From Apodospora peruviana (lineage: Eukaryota > Ascomycota > Sordariomycetes > Sordariales > Lasiosphaeriaceae), in contig JAUEDM010000010.1 of assembly GCA_033439685.1 (NCBI GenBank), forward strand, positions 124,001-188,000: a stretch of 64,000 nt of DNA, written 5' to 3'. Position numbers and translations under genes: made by a program. The notes beneath the pieces were generated by a model. The model saw nothing but the letters and a program-made list of their open reading frames with translations. It was not told the origin of the DNA and made no database searches. Within the stretch, counting starts at the first letter, position 1. Every line of letters begins with the position of its first letter. This document shows, in pieces, positions 9,784 to 20,988 of the stretch.

Positions 9784-12768
9784 TGGTATTCACGGCGCCG
9801 CTGAGCCGAAATCAGCCGCTCGCTGATCGAGGTCCCTCGTTCAACCCTAACCCTGCCACGCTGCTGGCGAAATCCGCGAATTCTACGGTGACGCTGGCGT
9901 GGGGGTTGTGCTTATTTTGAGATATCTATGTCGCCGGCTGATTCGGCCGCTGATTCGACGCCGCCCCCGGAGCCTCCGCTATCGTACAGGGCGCTAATGC
10001 GACGCGGCCAGACCACTACAGCGGCGCCGCGCCGTAAGCAACCGCTAATCAAGCCGTTCTGGGAGTCTGGGGCCACCCGCCCCGCGCTCCGCTCCAACTC
10101 TCCGTCTCCAACCTTCTCTTCTTTCTGGTACTGTAGGCCGGCCTTCTCTACGCTATGGCTCCCCGGAAGCGACGAGCGCCGGCTTCAACGCCGGCGGCGA
10201 CAACTGGGCTATCGATTACGGTAGCTGGATCGGCCGGCACGGAACAACCCCTAACCGGCCAAAAGGAGCTACCGCGAGCAAGGATTCCAGCGGCGCGGCA
10301 GGAACGCGTTATCGTCAACAACGCCGAGCTCCGCACCAACGCGCAGAATATCCTTACCATGACTAAAGCCGCGTGGCCGAAGAATACGTCGTCGGCGTAC
10401 GAGCCGAAGCAAGAAGAATTCCGGCGGTTCTGCTGGCGGAAACAGTACCAGAACGGCGAGACCGTGACGGAGGATAAGCTCCTTCTTTTCCTTGTTGAGG
10501 AGGTTGTCGATCGGCCACTGCGGTCACGGAGCCGGAAGGCTGATGGCGACGTGCCGCTCTCGGAGACTCGGCTTGCCTGGCGGTCGGTCCGGACCTACGT
10601 CACGGCCATTACCGACCTCTACCGATCGCAAAGAGCCCTCGGCATGAACACACCACCCGTCGCCCCGAGAGGGTAATGCCCGGGAGTATATTAAATCTCT
10701 CCAGCGCCGTGATACGGAGCGGCAGAAAGCCAACTACGCCGATAAGGGCCGAGATACCCTTCTTGATGGCTATTCGGAGGATGACTTGAGGCGGGTTGCC
10801 AGCGAGTTGTGGGGCCACACCGGCCAGTCAGCCGAATGCCACTTCCGGACTTTGGCCGATATGCTTCTCGGCCACTGTATGCTTACCCGTGGCGGCGACC
10901 GCCGGAGCCTTGAGATCTCGGATCTCTTTACCTTCGAATTCGTCAGCGAGGGGCCCACTCGGTGTATGCCGTTTATCACCACTACGCGAGCTGGAAAGCA
11001 GAACCAACACGGCCGCTTGGAAACTGCCGGCGCACTTCGGAGCCGGGACCCGCTTATTTGCGTCCTCGGCGCAGTGGCCTTTTACCTCCTTTACCGGTGG
11101 GACCTTACGGATGAGCCGTTTCCTAGCTTTAAAAACCGAGCGCAATGGTACGATATCCGGCTGTTGAAAAGTACCGATGCCGGCCCTACCTCCGAGTTAG
11201 CGTACAATAGCCAGCGAGATTGGGTTATTTAAAGCGTTCGCGTATGCCGGTATCCGATCGAATAAAAAGACCCAGTTGGCCGGAGCTCTGGAGCGAAGAC
11301 GGCGGAGTTAAAGGGTGTAAGCGAGGCGCAGATTCGCCGTGCCGGCCGCTGGAATCAGGAGCAAATGGTCGGCTGTTACCTAATTCACTACCCCGGAAGT
11401 TTATGCGGACTATGGCCGGCCATCCGGCGCAAATGGGAGGGTTTGAGAAACGCCGAAGCTGAACGCCGCCTCCGCACTCACTGTTGACGCTGATCTGGCC
11501 GGATTTTAAACCAGTGGGCAGACAAGTTTGGCCCTAGCTCGGAGCAAATAAACGACCTTGCGGCGGCTGGCTTTACAAGCTTATTGTTTTACCTCCGAGA
11601 GGTGATTTTAGAAGACTCTGCCGTTGATGCGCCAGTTTCCGGAATCTGCCGTGTGGAACCATCCGGTATCCCAGCATAAAGATTACCAGCCGTATGCGTA
11701 TCGCATAACGGCAATAATAGAAGAAGGCGAGCGGCCGAGCCAGTTAGCCGTTCTGATTCAGGCTTTGCCGGTCCTTACCGACTACCTGAAGACGGCTGAA
11801 GCCCGGAATGAGGTGAAGATATCGGAGCTTTCAGCAGCCCTGACGGCCGAGATTCGTACGGCAGAAGAACGGCTAGCCGGAACGTATCAGTCCTCCTTAC
11901 GCGACCTCCTTGCCGGAAGCGTCTTTCAGCTACAACCACCACCGGCACCGGCACTGGCTCCGGCACCGGCACCCGTAGCAATACCGGTTCCGGCTCCAGC
12001 ATTGGCATTGCCATCAGAGAGCTGGTCAAGCCACTCCGGCCAGTTGAGCCACCCGGCCAGTCAAGCCGCGCTATAAGCCCAGAGGCGGAGATTACGGAGC
12101 CGCCGAAACACCGTATGAGCCGGGCCGTCAAGACCGTGAGTGACCTCTGGCGCGAGTGGACTACCGGCTTACGGGGTAGCCCTTCGATCGCCGCTTTGGA
12201 TAATCGGTGGGGAAGCCGGTGGCGTGCCGGCCATCAGGCCGAAGTTCAGTGGTATTCCTTGCGGCTTGAAGTCATCCGAGAGATACGGCGAGTTGCCGGC
12301 TTACGGCGATTGAGCGAGGAATCGGCCATGTGCTTTGTTGCTGCCGAACAACGGCAATCTAATTACTCTTTAGACCTATACTGCAAGCGGCTTCGCGCCA
12401 ACAGGAAGACCAGGGAGGCCGCCGGCGCCGGTGAGAAGGAGGGTCGCCGGGCGGAGCGGTAATGCACGGCGCCGGCGGCAACAAGCGTTCCGTGGATGGA
12501 TATATAGATAGATAGAGTAATCAAATCATTGTTGCAATATAGTTCGGGCCTTCAAAACGCTGTTTAACTGCGCAGACTGCGCGTAATTGGTTATGTTCAG
12601 GGGCTCTGGGGCCCAGGGGCGAAAAATCACATAGCAAGCCCTAACCCTACACAGACGTAGAGATCCTTGGGATATTTCCGGTCACTGAGGGCACGGCCTG
12701 ATTTTTACGGTAAAGTGGCGCTCAGCCGCTGATTCAGCCACCAATTGGCCGCCAGAGATATACCCTTG
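9784..12768 (+). mobile_element. Crypton-type element, copy B (tandem duplicate of copy A)
   Basis: Same 2,983-bp unit as copy A. Every open frame recurs at an offset of exactly 2,983 with the same translation, and the non-coding tail compared by eye (9480-9783 against 12463-12766) is identical. Identity ends at the TG of 12767-12768, where the unique flank (TTATAGG) begins. A single shared TG at the A/B junction means no extra bases were created between copies. The next gene, the NLR, starts about 215 bp downstream. Confidence 0.85.
10155..12462 (+). pseudogene. Crypton tyrosine recombinase / GCR1_C protein, frameshifted (copy B)
   Basis: Same broken reading frame as copy A, with the same shifts in the same places: near 10654, 11228, 11303, 11391 and 12068. 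It carries the same recombinase landmarks (GGDRR, RRAGRW, VGCYL, MRTMAGH) and GCR1_C-like domain (DLWREW, RWGSRWR). No difference from copy A was noticed, so this is a duplicate of an already inactive gene, not an independently decayed insertion. Confidence 0.8.
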
Positions 12769-12982
12769 TTATAGGCCGCATAGGCCGCACCTCGGCCACC
12801 ACCATCCTAACCTATCCTGGTTCAAGGCAGTTTGTGAAACATCGGGCAAAGCCACTCTCTTTAAGATGCCTACCTACCCTTCCCCGCCCAGGTTCTTGCC
12901 TAATCATCTGGGACAATGTTACTGTTTTCCATGACACAGCATTGCTCTTGCTGTTTCAATCCCAACCATCAGCAACAACAAC

Positions 12983-15900
12983 ATGAGGAAGATATTTGGA
13001 GGTTGCCGCCTCCCAAAACGATCGCGGCGAAAGGATGCAGGTACTCCTTCATCAGTCGAAAAAGCTCCCAAACCCGTTATTCCCAAAGAGCGCAACGGTC
13101 TCTTCGAGCTCACCAAGGGAATATCCAGTCCAGACCCAGATGACGGCCAGGAGAAGTACCCGGTCGACATCATCGCGATTCATGGCCTGAATGGACATCC
13201 ATTCGATACCTGGACTCACGAAAATGGGATCATGTGGCTGAGGGACTTCCTGCCTGGGGATCTTCCAGGTTGCCGGGTCTACACCTATGGATATCCTTCG
13301 CAGGTCGTGAGCAGATCAACTATGGATGTGAAAGGATACGCACGATTACTGCTGGGTCGGATACAGCATGATGTTCTTTCTGACGACAGAACGGATACTC
13401 GTCGGATTATATTCGTTTGTCATAGCCTTGGTGGTATTGTTTGTAAACAGGTTCGTTAGCATACTCCAATTTTACCTGCATGTCTCGAACCTGCTGTTGT
13501 TCCTGACTTTTCCTACTGCGTACCTAGGTTTTGGTGATCGCGCATGAAGATAACACAGTCACTGGCAACGTCAAACTCCAAGAATCACTTGCAGGAATAG
13601 TTTTTCTCGGAACGCCACATAGGGGTAGTAACAAAGGTGACCTTGGCCATCTGGTTGGCATGGTAGTCAATGCGGTGACAGGCACGACCTCCGCTGGGTT
13701 GTATAGGAATGCCGTCAACAGCAATCTTGTAGCAACTCTCGGGACCAACGCAAAACAACTACAAGACCTGACGGAGTCGGTCCGTAACCGACTGGAAGGT
13801 CTTAAAATTGTGTCCTTCTACGAAACCAGGCCGGAGTTCCCGTTCGGTGTAGGTGACGTTGAAACCTCCATTAATCATGTCTTTTAGTTTTTGCATTGGT
13901 AACTTACTCCTTGCTTTCGCAACAGCTCATTGTTGAGAAATATTCTGCGACCATGGGAATCCCGAGAGAGGAGATCTATCCTCTAGATTCAGGTCATCGA
14001 GCGATGTGCAGGGTCGATTCACGCAATAACGCATACAAGCATGTTGTCGACGCCATAAAGGATGTCGCGAGAAGCCCAGTTCGGAACTCTTCCGAGAAAT
14101 GTAATCAAGATTCCCCATCGCCTTGGTAACCTTAAAAATGGCCCATGGTACTAACGTTCGTATTAGCTTGGAATGAATCATGCATGGCACTCTTCAGCAA
14201 AAGAGTCGTATCTGACTATCAGACGAGGCGCCCGGCGAACGGCACATGCCAATGGATCATGCAGCACCCCTCGTTCGTCTCATGGCGGGAAAAGGCTGAA
14301 AACCCACTACTGTGGCTCACTGGACCTCCCGGCTGCGGCAAGACCATCATGTCATCCTTCTTGGCTAAGCACCTGGAACCAACCGAGTCGTCATCCACAA
14401 GCAATGTCTACATCTACTTTTGTGACGACACGATCACCTTGCAAACGGATGCTAAGAACATCCTCATCAACCTGATCTTCCAGCTTGTCCACAAACACCG
14501 AGGCCTCGCTCGACACGTCAGCAAGTTCTATGAGTCGCACCAAGAGAATATTGTCCAGAATTTTACGGCACTCTGGGATCTCTTTGAAGCTATCTTGCTT
14601 GACCCCACGTACCCTAAGGCTGAGCCCACCATCATCATCATAGACGCCTTGGACGAGTGCGAAGAGATCACGCGTCGGCCGTTGCTGGAGTCCATCCAAG
14701 ACTTCCTCCAACCCCCAAAGCTTGCCCGGGCGGCTACCAGTGACCTTAAGTTTCACGCAGCTACCAGCGGACGACGGCACGTGAAGTTCATCCTGACATG
14801 CCGACCCAACTTGACTGAGGTTCAACGCATGATCGATACCGCCCCAAACAGTCGCATCCCCATTGACGAAGCCCGAACGGACCTGGATATCTACATTCAG
14901 GAGAGGCTTGACGAGATCTCTAAACGTCGGGAAATCCCATCCGACATACAGAAATCCCTCCAGACAGAGCTTTGCTCCGAAGCTGAAAATACCTTTCTTT
15001 GGGTGAGCATAGTCCTCTCGGTCTTGGAATCGAGCAAAATGATGTCCGTCAACGATCTCAAGTCGTTCGTCGAGCGCATCGGGATCCCAGGAGACCTGGA
15101 GAGGATTTACACGGAACTCGTCTCCGAAATCGACCCGGATGATCTTGACGAAGCCGCCAAGCTGCTGAAGCTCATCCTGGGCAGTTCGAGGCAACTGTCT
15201 CTCGAGGAGATCAATATTGCCTTCAGCATCGACCACCGCAGCCACCGGACTGTTGATAACGTTCGAGCACACAGCCAGGCAGGAATGCAGCGTACGCTCC
15301 AGAATATACTGGGGCAGCTGGTCAGAGTGTCCAATGGCATAGTGTCGCTCGTCCACTTATCATTCAAGGAGTTCATCCTGGACAGTCCCAGCAGTGCCAG
15401 AACCAAGCTCCCACATGAGATCGGCACCATCGAGCAGGAGGATTGCGCGTTGGCAATCGCCACGGCTTGTATACACTACATCCTTCTCGACGATTTCAGC
15501 GAGAACTTGTTCGGTCGCGTCAACTCGTCTGACTCGGCTTCAGACTCATCAGGTGATGATAACCCGCTTGACCATATGCCTGGGGATGTCGAGTCGCCTG
15601 ATGACCCCGCCCCAAACCCAGGCAATGACAGTCAGGAAGACGACAAATACAAAAACGTCGCTGTGGGCGACGACGGCCTGTTTAGAGACACGGGCGCCAT
15701 CGAACAAGACACCTGCGAGGACATAGCCAAAAATCACACCTTCTATCGGTACGCTGCTCTCCACTGGGCCGAACACTATGCGCAGTGCGAAGCATCAGCC
15801 CCCGCCGAGCTCAGGGATGCCGTGATATCGCTCATCGACCTCAACAGCGCCAACTGCACCAACTGGCTGCGCTTCCACTCAGCCGAGGCAGTGCTAACCG

Positions 15901-17000
15901 TAGATGCGAGCATCCCGGCAACCTTTTCGGACCACATCACTCTGGCGGCCTTCTTCAACCTGCACGGAGTCCTGGAGCACCTCCTCCTCACCAGCCAGAA
16001 GAACATTTTCCAGGACCATCTTGATTCCGCCTTGTACCGCGGAGCAGAGCGAGGCCACGACAAGGTCGTCAGCATCCTCCTCCGCGTGGGCGCCAATCCG
16101 AACGCATGCGGGGCCCAAATCTCCGGTGGCCAGCAGACCGCCTTTATCGCGGCGGCCAAGAACGGACACGTTGCCTGCGTCAAGACTCTCCTGGCAGACC
16201 AACGGACGGACATCAACATCAAGGGAGAGCTTGGGCGCAACGCGCTATCGTATGCGTGCCAGCGCGGACATAAGGAGGTCGTACAGGCCCTCTTGGGCAA
16301 CAAAGACTGCAAGCTGAACGACGAGGACGACTCCGGCAGCACTCCACTAATCTGGGCAGCCAGGAGCGGCAACCCGGAGATCGTCAAGTGGCTGCTTGAG
16401 CGGGCTTCGGTGGCCGATGTAAACCACCGCGATAAGAAAGGACGCACAGCCTTGTCCTGGGCCGCGGGCGACGAGATGGACGAAGTGCTCCGGGTCCTCC
16501 TCAAAGACGGCAGCGGCGATCCGAACCTGCCGGACCTGGTAGAAGATCCCAACCCGCCGGCTCGGTCGGCCCGGCCGGAGAAGAACCCGCGGGACAAGCA
16601 AGGCCGCTCGCCTCTCCTGTGGGCCGCAGGCAACGGCTGCACGGCCACGGTTCGCACCCTCCTGAGAGATCCCAGGGTCGTCAAGGGGAGTGTCGACAAG
16701 ACCGGCCGAAACGCCTTCTCGTGGGCCTGCGAGGGTGGACATGCGGCCACGGTCGAGATGCTCATCAACAAACGATGTCCCGGGGTTGACGAGCCGGATG
16801 AGAGCGGGTGGGCGCCGCTGGCCTGGGCGATCCAGACCAATACGCCAGAGATCGTTGAGATGTTGGTCAAGGCTGGGGCGGACGTGAACCGGGTCGACCT
16901 TACCAAACGGTCGGTCCTGTCGTGGGCAGAGAACTTTAGACACGCCAGAGTCATACAGGCAGTTAGACAGGCAATGGAAAACGCAAGTGCCCGATCTTGA
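12983..17000 (+). CDS. NLR-type STAND protein: SesB-like lipase/esterase - NACHT - ankyrin repeats
   Basis: Predicted 1,265-residue intracellular receptor-like protein. Exons are 12983-13450, 13528-13848, 13926-14100 and 14167-17000; introns are 77, 77 and 66 bp, all GT..AG, and the spliced frame is uninterrupted. Domains: an alpha/beta-hydrolase of the SesB-like type (about residues 55-300; IHGLNGHPFDTW, nucleophile Ser148 in CHSLGG, LGTPHRGS, and a GHR motif as candidate His site); a NACHT NTPase with Walker A GPPGCGKT (about 374-381) and Walker B IIIIDALDECEE (about 477); an acidic linker (about 775-815); and about six ankyrin-type repeats (about 935-1250). Fungal proteins of this build act in non-self recognition and heterokaryon incompatibility; that role is inferred here. 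The repeats are diverged, unlike the near-identical repeats of fast-evolving NLRs. The gene directly follows the Crypton array. Confidence 0.9.
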
Positions 17001-17299
17001 TGCTAAGGAGGGGACCATACACCCGATGGCTGCTGGTCTGAGGGGACTGGCGCGGTCTGAAACGATTGAGCTTCTTCGAAATGCGAGGACACATCGATAC
17101 GCGGATTGATGACCCAGACTGAGATGGTTGAGGGTCAAGGTTTCTTAAGAGTGTGAGGAAGGAATAGATAGGATGAGGATAGGTAGCCTGCAGCGTTTAG
17201 CAACCACACGGAGCAGATGCGTTAATATCAATTTTTTTTTGGGGGGGGGGGGTTTCTGGCCGCCAGTGAACCAGTGAAAAGGCTTCATGTGCATCAATG
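17001..17299. other. Convergent 3' flank with a T9/G13 homopolymer tract
   Basis: Short spacer between the NLR gene (+) and btn1 (-). A run of T (17232-17240) passes directly into a run of G (17241-17253). Homopolymer length may be a sequencing estimate. No gene seen. Confidence 0.5.
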
Positions 17300-18797
17300 T
17301 CATCCTCCACTCGCCTTAATCCGCCTACACCAATCCCTCCCATGCTCGACTTGCCAATCACAAAGCCACACCTCGACCGCCATGCCCAAAAACCCAGCAA
17401 TGCAAATCCCACCACTATCACTGACCGACGTCGCACCGAGACTGAACTCGCGCTCTTCGACGGGCACATTCTCCATGATCTCGGCAAACGTATTGACATA
17501 AACCGCTCCCCCCAACAACCCTTCCCAGAAGATGACCACAAACACAATATACACCGAGGGTATAAAGTTGAGCAGCGCGTGCAGCGTAAGCAGCACCAAG
17601 TTCCCAACCTGCAGGAACGACGGCAGATACAAATGATGAATCCGGAACCACGGCGTCGACGATCTGGAAATAAACACGCCGACCTGGTACAGGAACCCGT
17701 AGAAGGGGTAAAACTCGCGAAACTCGGAAAACGGCGTCCCCTCAAGCGGGAACAGCAAGGTCGGCGACACGCCCTGATTGATGGTGTACTCGGCGATGTA
17801 CACCAGCAGCAGCGGGAGCATGTACGGAAAGAAGAGTGATCTCGAGCGGCGGAGGTTGGCCAAGAATGACCTCGATCCCGGTTTCTTTCCACTGCTAACA
17901 CTCGCATCGTCACTGTCAAGATGATACGCCGTAGCAGCAACCCCCGGACCAGGGGCAAGCAGACTCTCCGCCGCGTCAGCAGTCGGTATATCCCTCCCAA
18001 ATTCTTCATCCTCCACATCTTGTCCCACAACTCCCTCCTCTTGTCTACTCGCAACAGGCTCATACCCCCCCTTCTTGCTTCTTCCATTCAACCTCTTCCT
18101 AGGCAACACCCCAAAAAACGACACCAGCATAACCCCCGGCAAGCTAGCACTAACCAACAAACTCTTCTTAACAGTCCAGCCAACCCACTCCGTCATAAGC
18201 ACATACAGTCCCGCACCAATTAATCCCGCCCCTCCGGTGCCACTCCCCCAAGCAGCGAGACTCATATTCCCATAATAGTGCGTCAGCCCCAAGAAACTGA
18301 GCTCGCCGCCGCCGCTGCTAAAACTCGCCAGCACGACGCCAGCCATTTTTATCGCGACGGACTTTTCGGGTGGCGTAAACGCTACCAGCAACATTCCGCT
18401 CGACGAGAGCACCGCAAACACTAGTATCCTCACCGAGTACGGCACGCGGTGTATAAAGTACGGCGCGATGAGTTTTGTCAGGAAGGAGGGTAACACGTCG
18501 GCGAGGAGGACGACGCCTTTCGGGACGTTGGCGCCTACGAGGTCCTGTGCGGCGGAGAGGATTATCACGTAGAGGACGTTGTTTATCAGTCCTATAAGGT
18601 GATGGTTTGTTAGACAAGGTAGGTAACAATGGAGGGGAGAGGAAAGACGTACCGAATAACCAGAATGCGATCAAGACGGAAGCGTCCGTTCGATGCCATA
18701 TTTCGAGTGCGCGGGCGCGGAAGAGGGCCCATGAGGAGGCAGAGCCGGGCATCGGTAATAAGGGAGGCATTGGCCGCCGAGAGGGTAAGGGATTCAT
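17300..18797 (-). CDS. btn1: Battenin / CLN3 family vacuolar membrane protein
   Basis: Homologue of human CLN3 and yeast Btn1, a multi-pass protein of the vacuole/late endosome involved in lumenal pH and basic amino-acid homeostasis. Two exons: 18797-18653 and 18591-17300. The 61-bp intron (18592-18652) has GTACGT and CTTATAG and splits a Gly codon. The product is 478 residues, the usual fungal length. Landmarks include FGLINNVLYVIILSAAQDLV at the end of helix 1, the SSGGGELSFL motif, WGSGTGGAG, a long hydrophilic loop (about residues 215-285), IAEYTINQGVSPTL and FWEGLLGGAVYVNTF. All are characteristic of the family. The ATG at 18797 is the first in frame and gives a basic, Pro-rich N-terminus. 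Confidence 0.93.
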
Positions 18798-20114
18798 GTC
18801 GATTTCGATCGGTTGTTATTGTTTGTATTGTGATTGACTGTTTGGCGACGGTGACGGCGACATCGGTGCGGTGCGGTGCTGCGGGTTTGTCGCGAAAAAG
18901 ATGGTTTGGATGGCGTGGATGATGGATGGGCGGATGACGACGTTGAAGTGTCAGATGTCAGATGTCAGATGCGACGCGGCAGGCAGGGGTGGCCCGGCCA
19001 CATGCCCTCTCGGCGCTAATACGGGGACGGCACAGCGGCTTGGCGGCTACCGCTCGGTTAGGGGGTCCCGCTGCGGGGAGGCGCACGTGGAGAATCGGGC
19101 ACATGCATCCCAGTAAAGGACGTCCCTGATTCTTCCTTTTCCTGCGTCTCTGATATCACTTTTCTGAGGAACAACGACATGATTACCTAACTTCTGAACG
19201 CAGCGTAGAAGACTAAGCGCATATCCAACAAGAAGGAATCAAGTACTTTATATAAATCCATCTACAAGACAACGGACGCTCTTGTAAAGTCCATAGAGCT
19301 AGTATGCTATTAGTAAGCGTAAAATATACATTCCAGTAAAATGAATCTCAACTGTGTATTTACTATAACAGCATTTTCTTATTTAATTAAGGCCTTTAAA
19401 GGCACTTACTGTGACGTAGGCTATATAAACCGTACAGTATTCCAGAGTCTTCGACTTGGAATTCTGGCTTCCTTTTACAGGGCCGGCATGGCGCACTGGT
19501 ATGGTTGTGTACTATTGGCCGGTTTGTCACACTTACACTAAGGCTCTACATTACGGTAAAAGGGTACAGTTTGAAAACTACGTTTCCTGCAGTCCGGTTA
19601 AACTACATTTTTAACAAGCAGGAGCTAAAAAGGCATTTATTTTATAAATAAAAGGTTGGGATTGGTTTCGGAATAAGGGCTCTAGAGCCGTCTCGGCCGC
19701 TCTGCTATTATAAACAGACGGGAGCTATCCTTACTGGAATAAAGGCAACTGCGTGAATTGCCTTCCAACACTGGCAACGCCGCAACTTTTAACTTTGTGA
19801 TTGAAACCAGTTGCCGTTGATCCAACTAAACGGTGAAACAGAGCCTCTGACTGACCAAAGTCTTCCTCCATCAACATTCACCTCTCCGATTAGTACTCTT
19901 GATGCTTCGAGACTCTGTCGTCTTGGCTGTATTTGGGATGCATGGTCTTGTGTGTGGAGGTGGTCGAAAAGGCGGTTCCGATACTGGAATGTGGAACCGC
20001 AAGCTTGACACCGGGCACTGGCTTACAAGCCGGCTTATTCAGCCAGCTTGTCAATCGTATTGTCGGTATCGGAAGGCGTTGGTCGGATCGTAGACTTGTC
20101 GAGCCCGGGGCCTA
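18798..20114. other. btn1 upstream region and AT-rich degenerate DNA
   Basis: 18798-19130 is GC-rich and probably the btn1 promoter. From about 19190 to 19760 the base composition changes to AT-rich with many TA steps (for example TATATAAATC and AAAATATACATT). This suggests a repeat-induced-point-mutation relic, but no parent element could be recognised. 19770-20114 is mixed sequence. No gene is supported. Confidence 0.45.
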
Positions 20115-20590
20115 GTGAAGGGCCAAACGGGACTGGAAGAGGGAGGCCGAGAGGAGGCAGAGTCGGCTAACGTTGGGGTAGGGCCGGCCGGCGAGGGAGC
20201 TGTCGAATCGCCGGCTGGTTCCCTGGCAAACATTCCAAAAGAAGAAGAAGAAAAGAAAAAGAAGGCGGTGCCGCCTCAACAGGAGGAGGACGCGCCGGCT
20301 TGACAAAGGGAAGAGGAGGTGCCTGTTCGGAAGAAGAACGAGAAAAAGAGAGAAAGCCGGCCTGTTGGACCTGGTGGTCCCACACCTTTGGTCAAAGAAC
20401 TTGGTCAATTGCAATCGTTATCGTCAAACTCGTCCCAATTCTCTTCCTAACTACCAGTTCACAGCAGATATGTCGGTGAAGATTGGACAGACAAAGGAAA
20501 GCGATTTAGGGTGGGCCTCGAGTTGGAACGACGGTTCGGTAGATGTGTAGTTATTGGATAAACCGTTGGTAGATGGACCCCTTGGTGGAT
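20115..20590 (+). pseudogene. Relic reading frame of unknown origin with three stops
   Basis: One frame reads as plausible low-complexity protein (Glu/Lys/Pro-rich) and continues past stop codons: TGA just after AQQEEDAPA-like sequence near 20302, TAA near 20449 and TAA near 20560. Between stops the text still looks protein-like (VGEDWTDKGKRFRVG near 20480). Each stop could derive from CGA or CAA by a C-to-T change. No family recognised; the call is tentative. Confidence 0.3.
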
Positions 20591-20988
20591 GGGATGAAGT
20601 TGAAGATGACGTGTTTGTCTCCGGATGTCCACTTTCATTCCATCCTTCCCTGAACGTCAAGTAATCTTATTAGCTGTTTCATGAGCAGTTGGCCTTCACA
20701 TATTTTCGTAGACATGAAATAATTTCTTTGACTGTTAATGAGCAGTTGGTTTTCATCGTCAGGATGGGACAATAGGACGGGATGACAATCATAACATCCC
20801 CGGGACAAAACACACATTGATAAACCAACGGAGTTTTTAATCTTCCATTCAAATTCATCCCATAATTAAATTTTGTGCTCTTGGCTGGCCAGGAGGATGC
20901 CCGAAGCCAACAGGTATAAAGAGGGCCCTTCCCGGGCGCCGCTTTCTTCTCCGCAAGACCACCTCCGTTCGACACATACACAGCCATA
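20591..20988. other. Intergenic upstream of the methyltransferase pseudogene
   Basis: No coding frame is supported. A phrase of about 12 bases resembling GAGCAGTTGG is repeated (20683 and 20741). Probably the former promoter of the pseudogene that begins at 20989. Confidence 0.4.
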
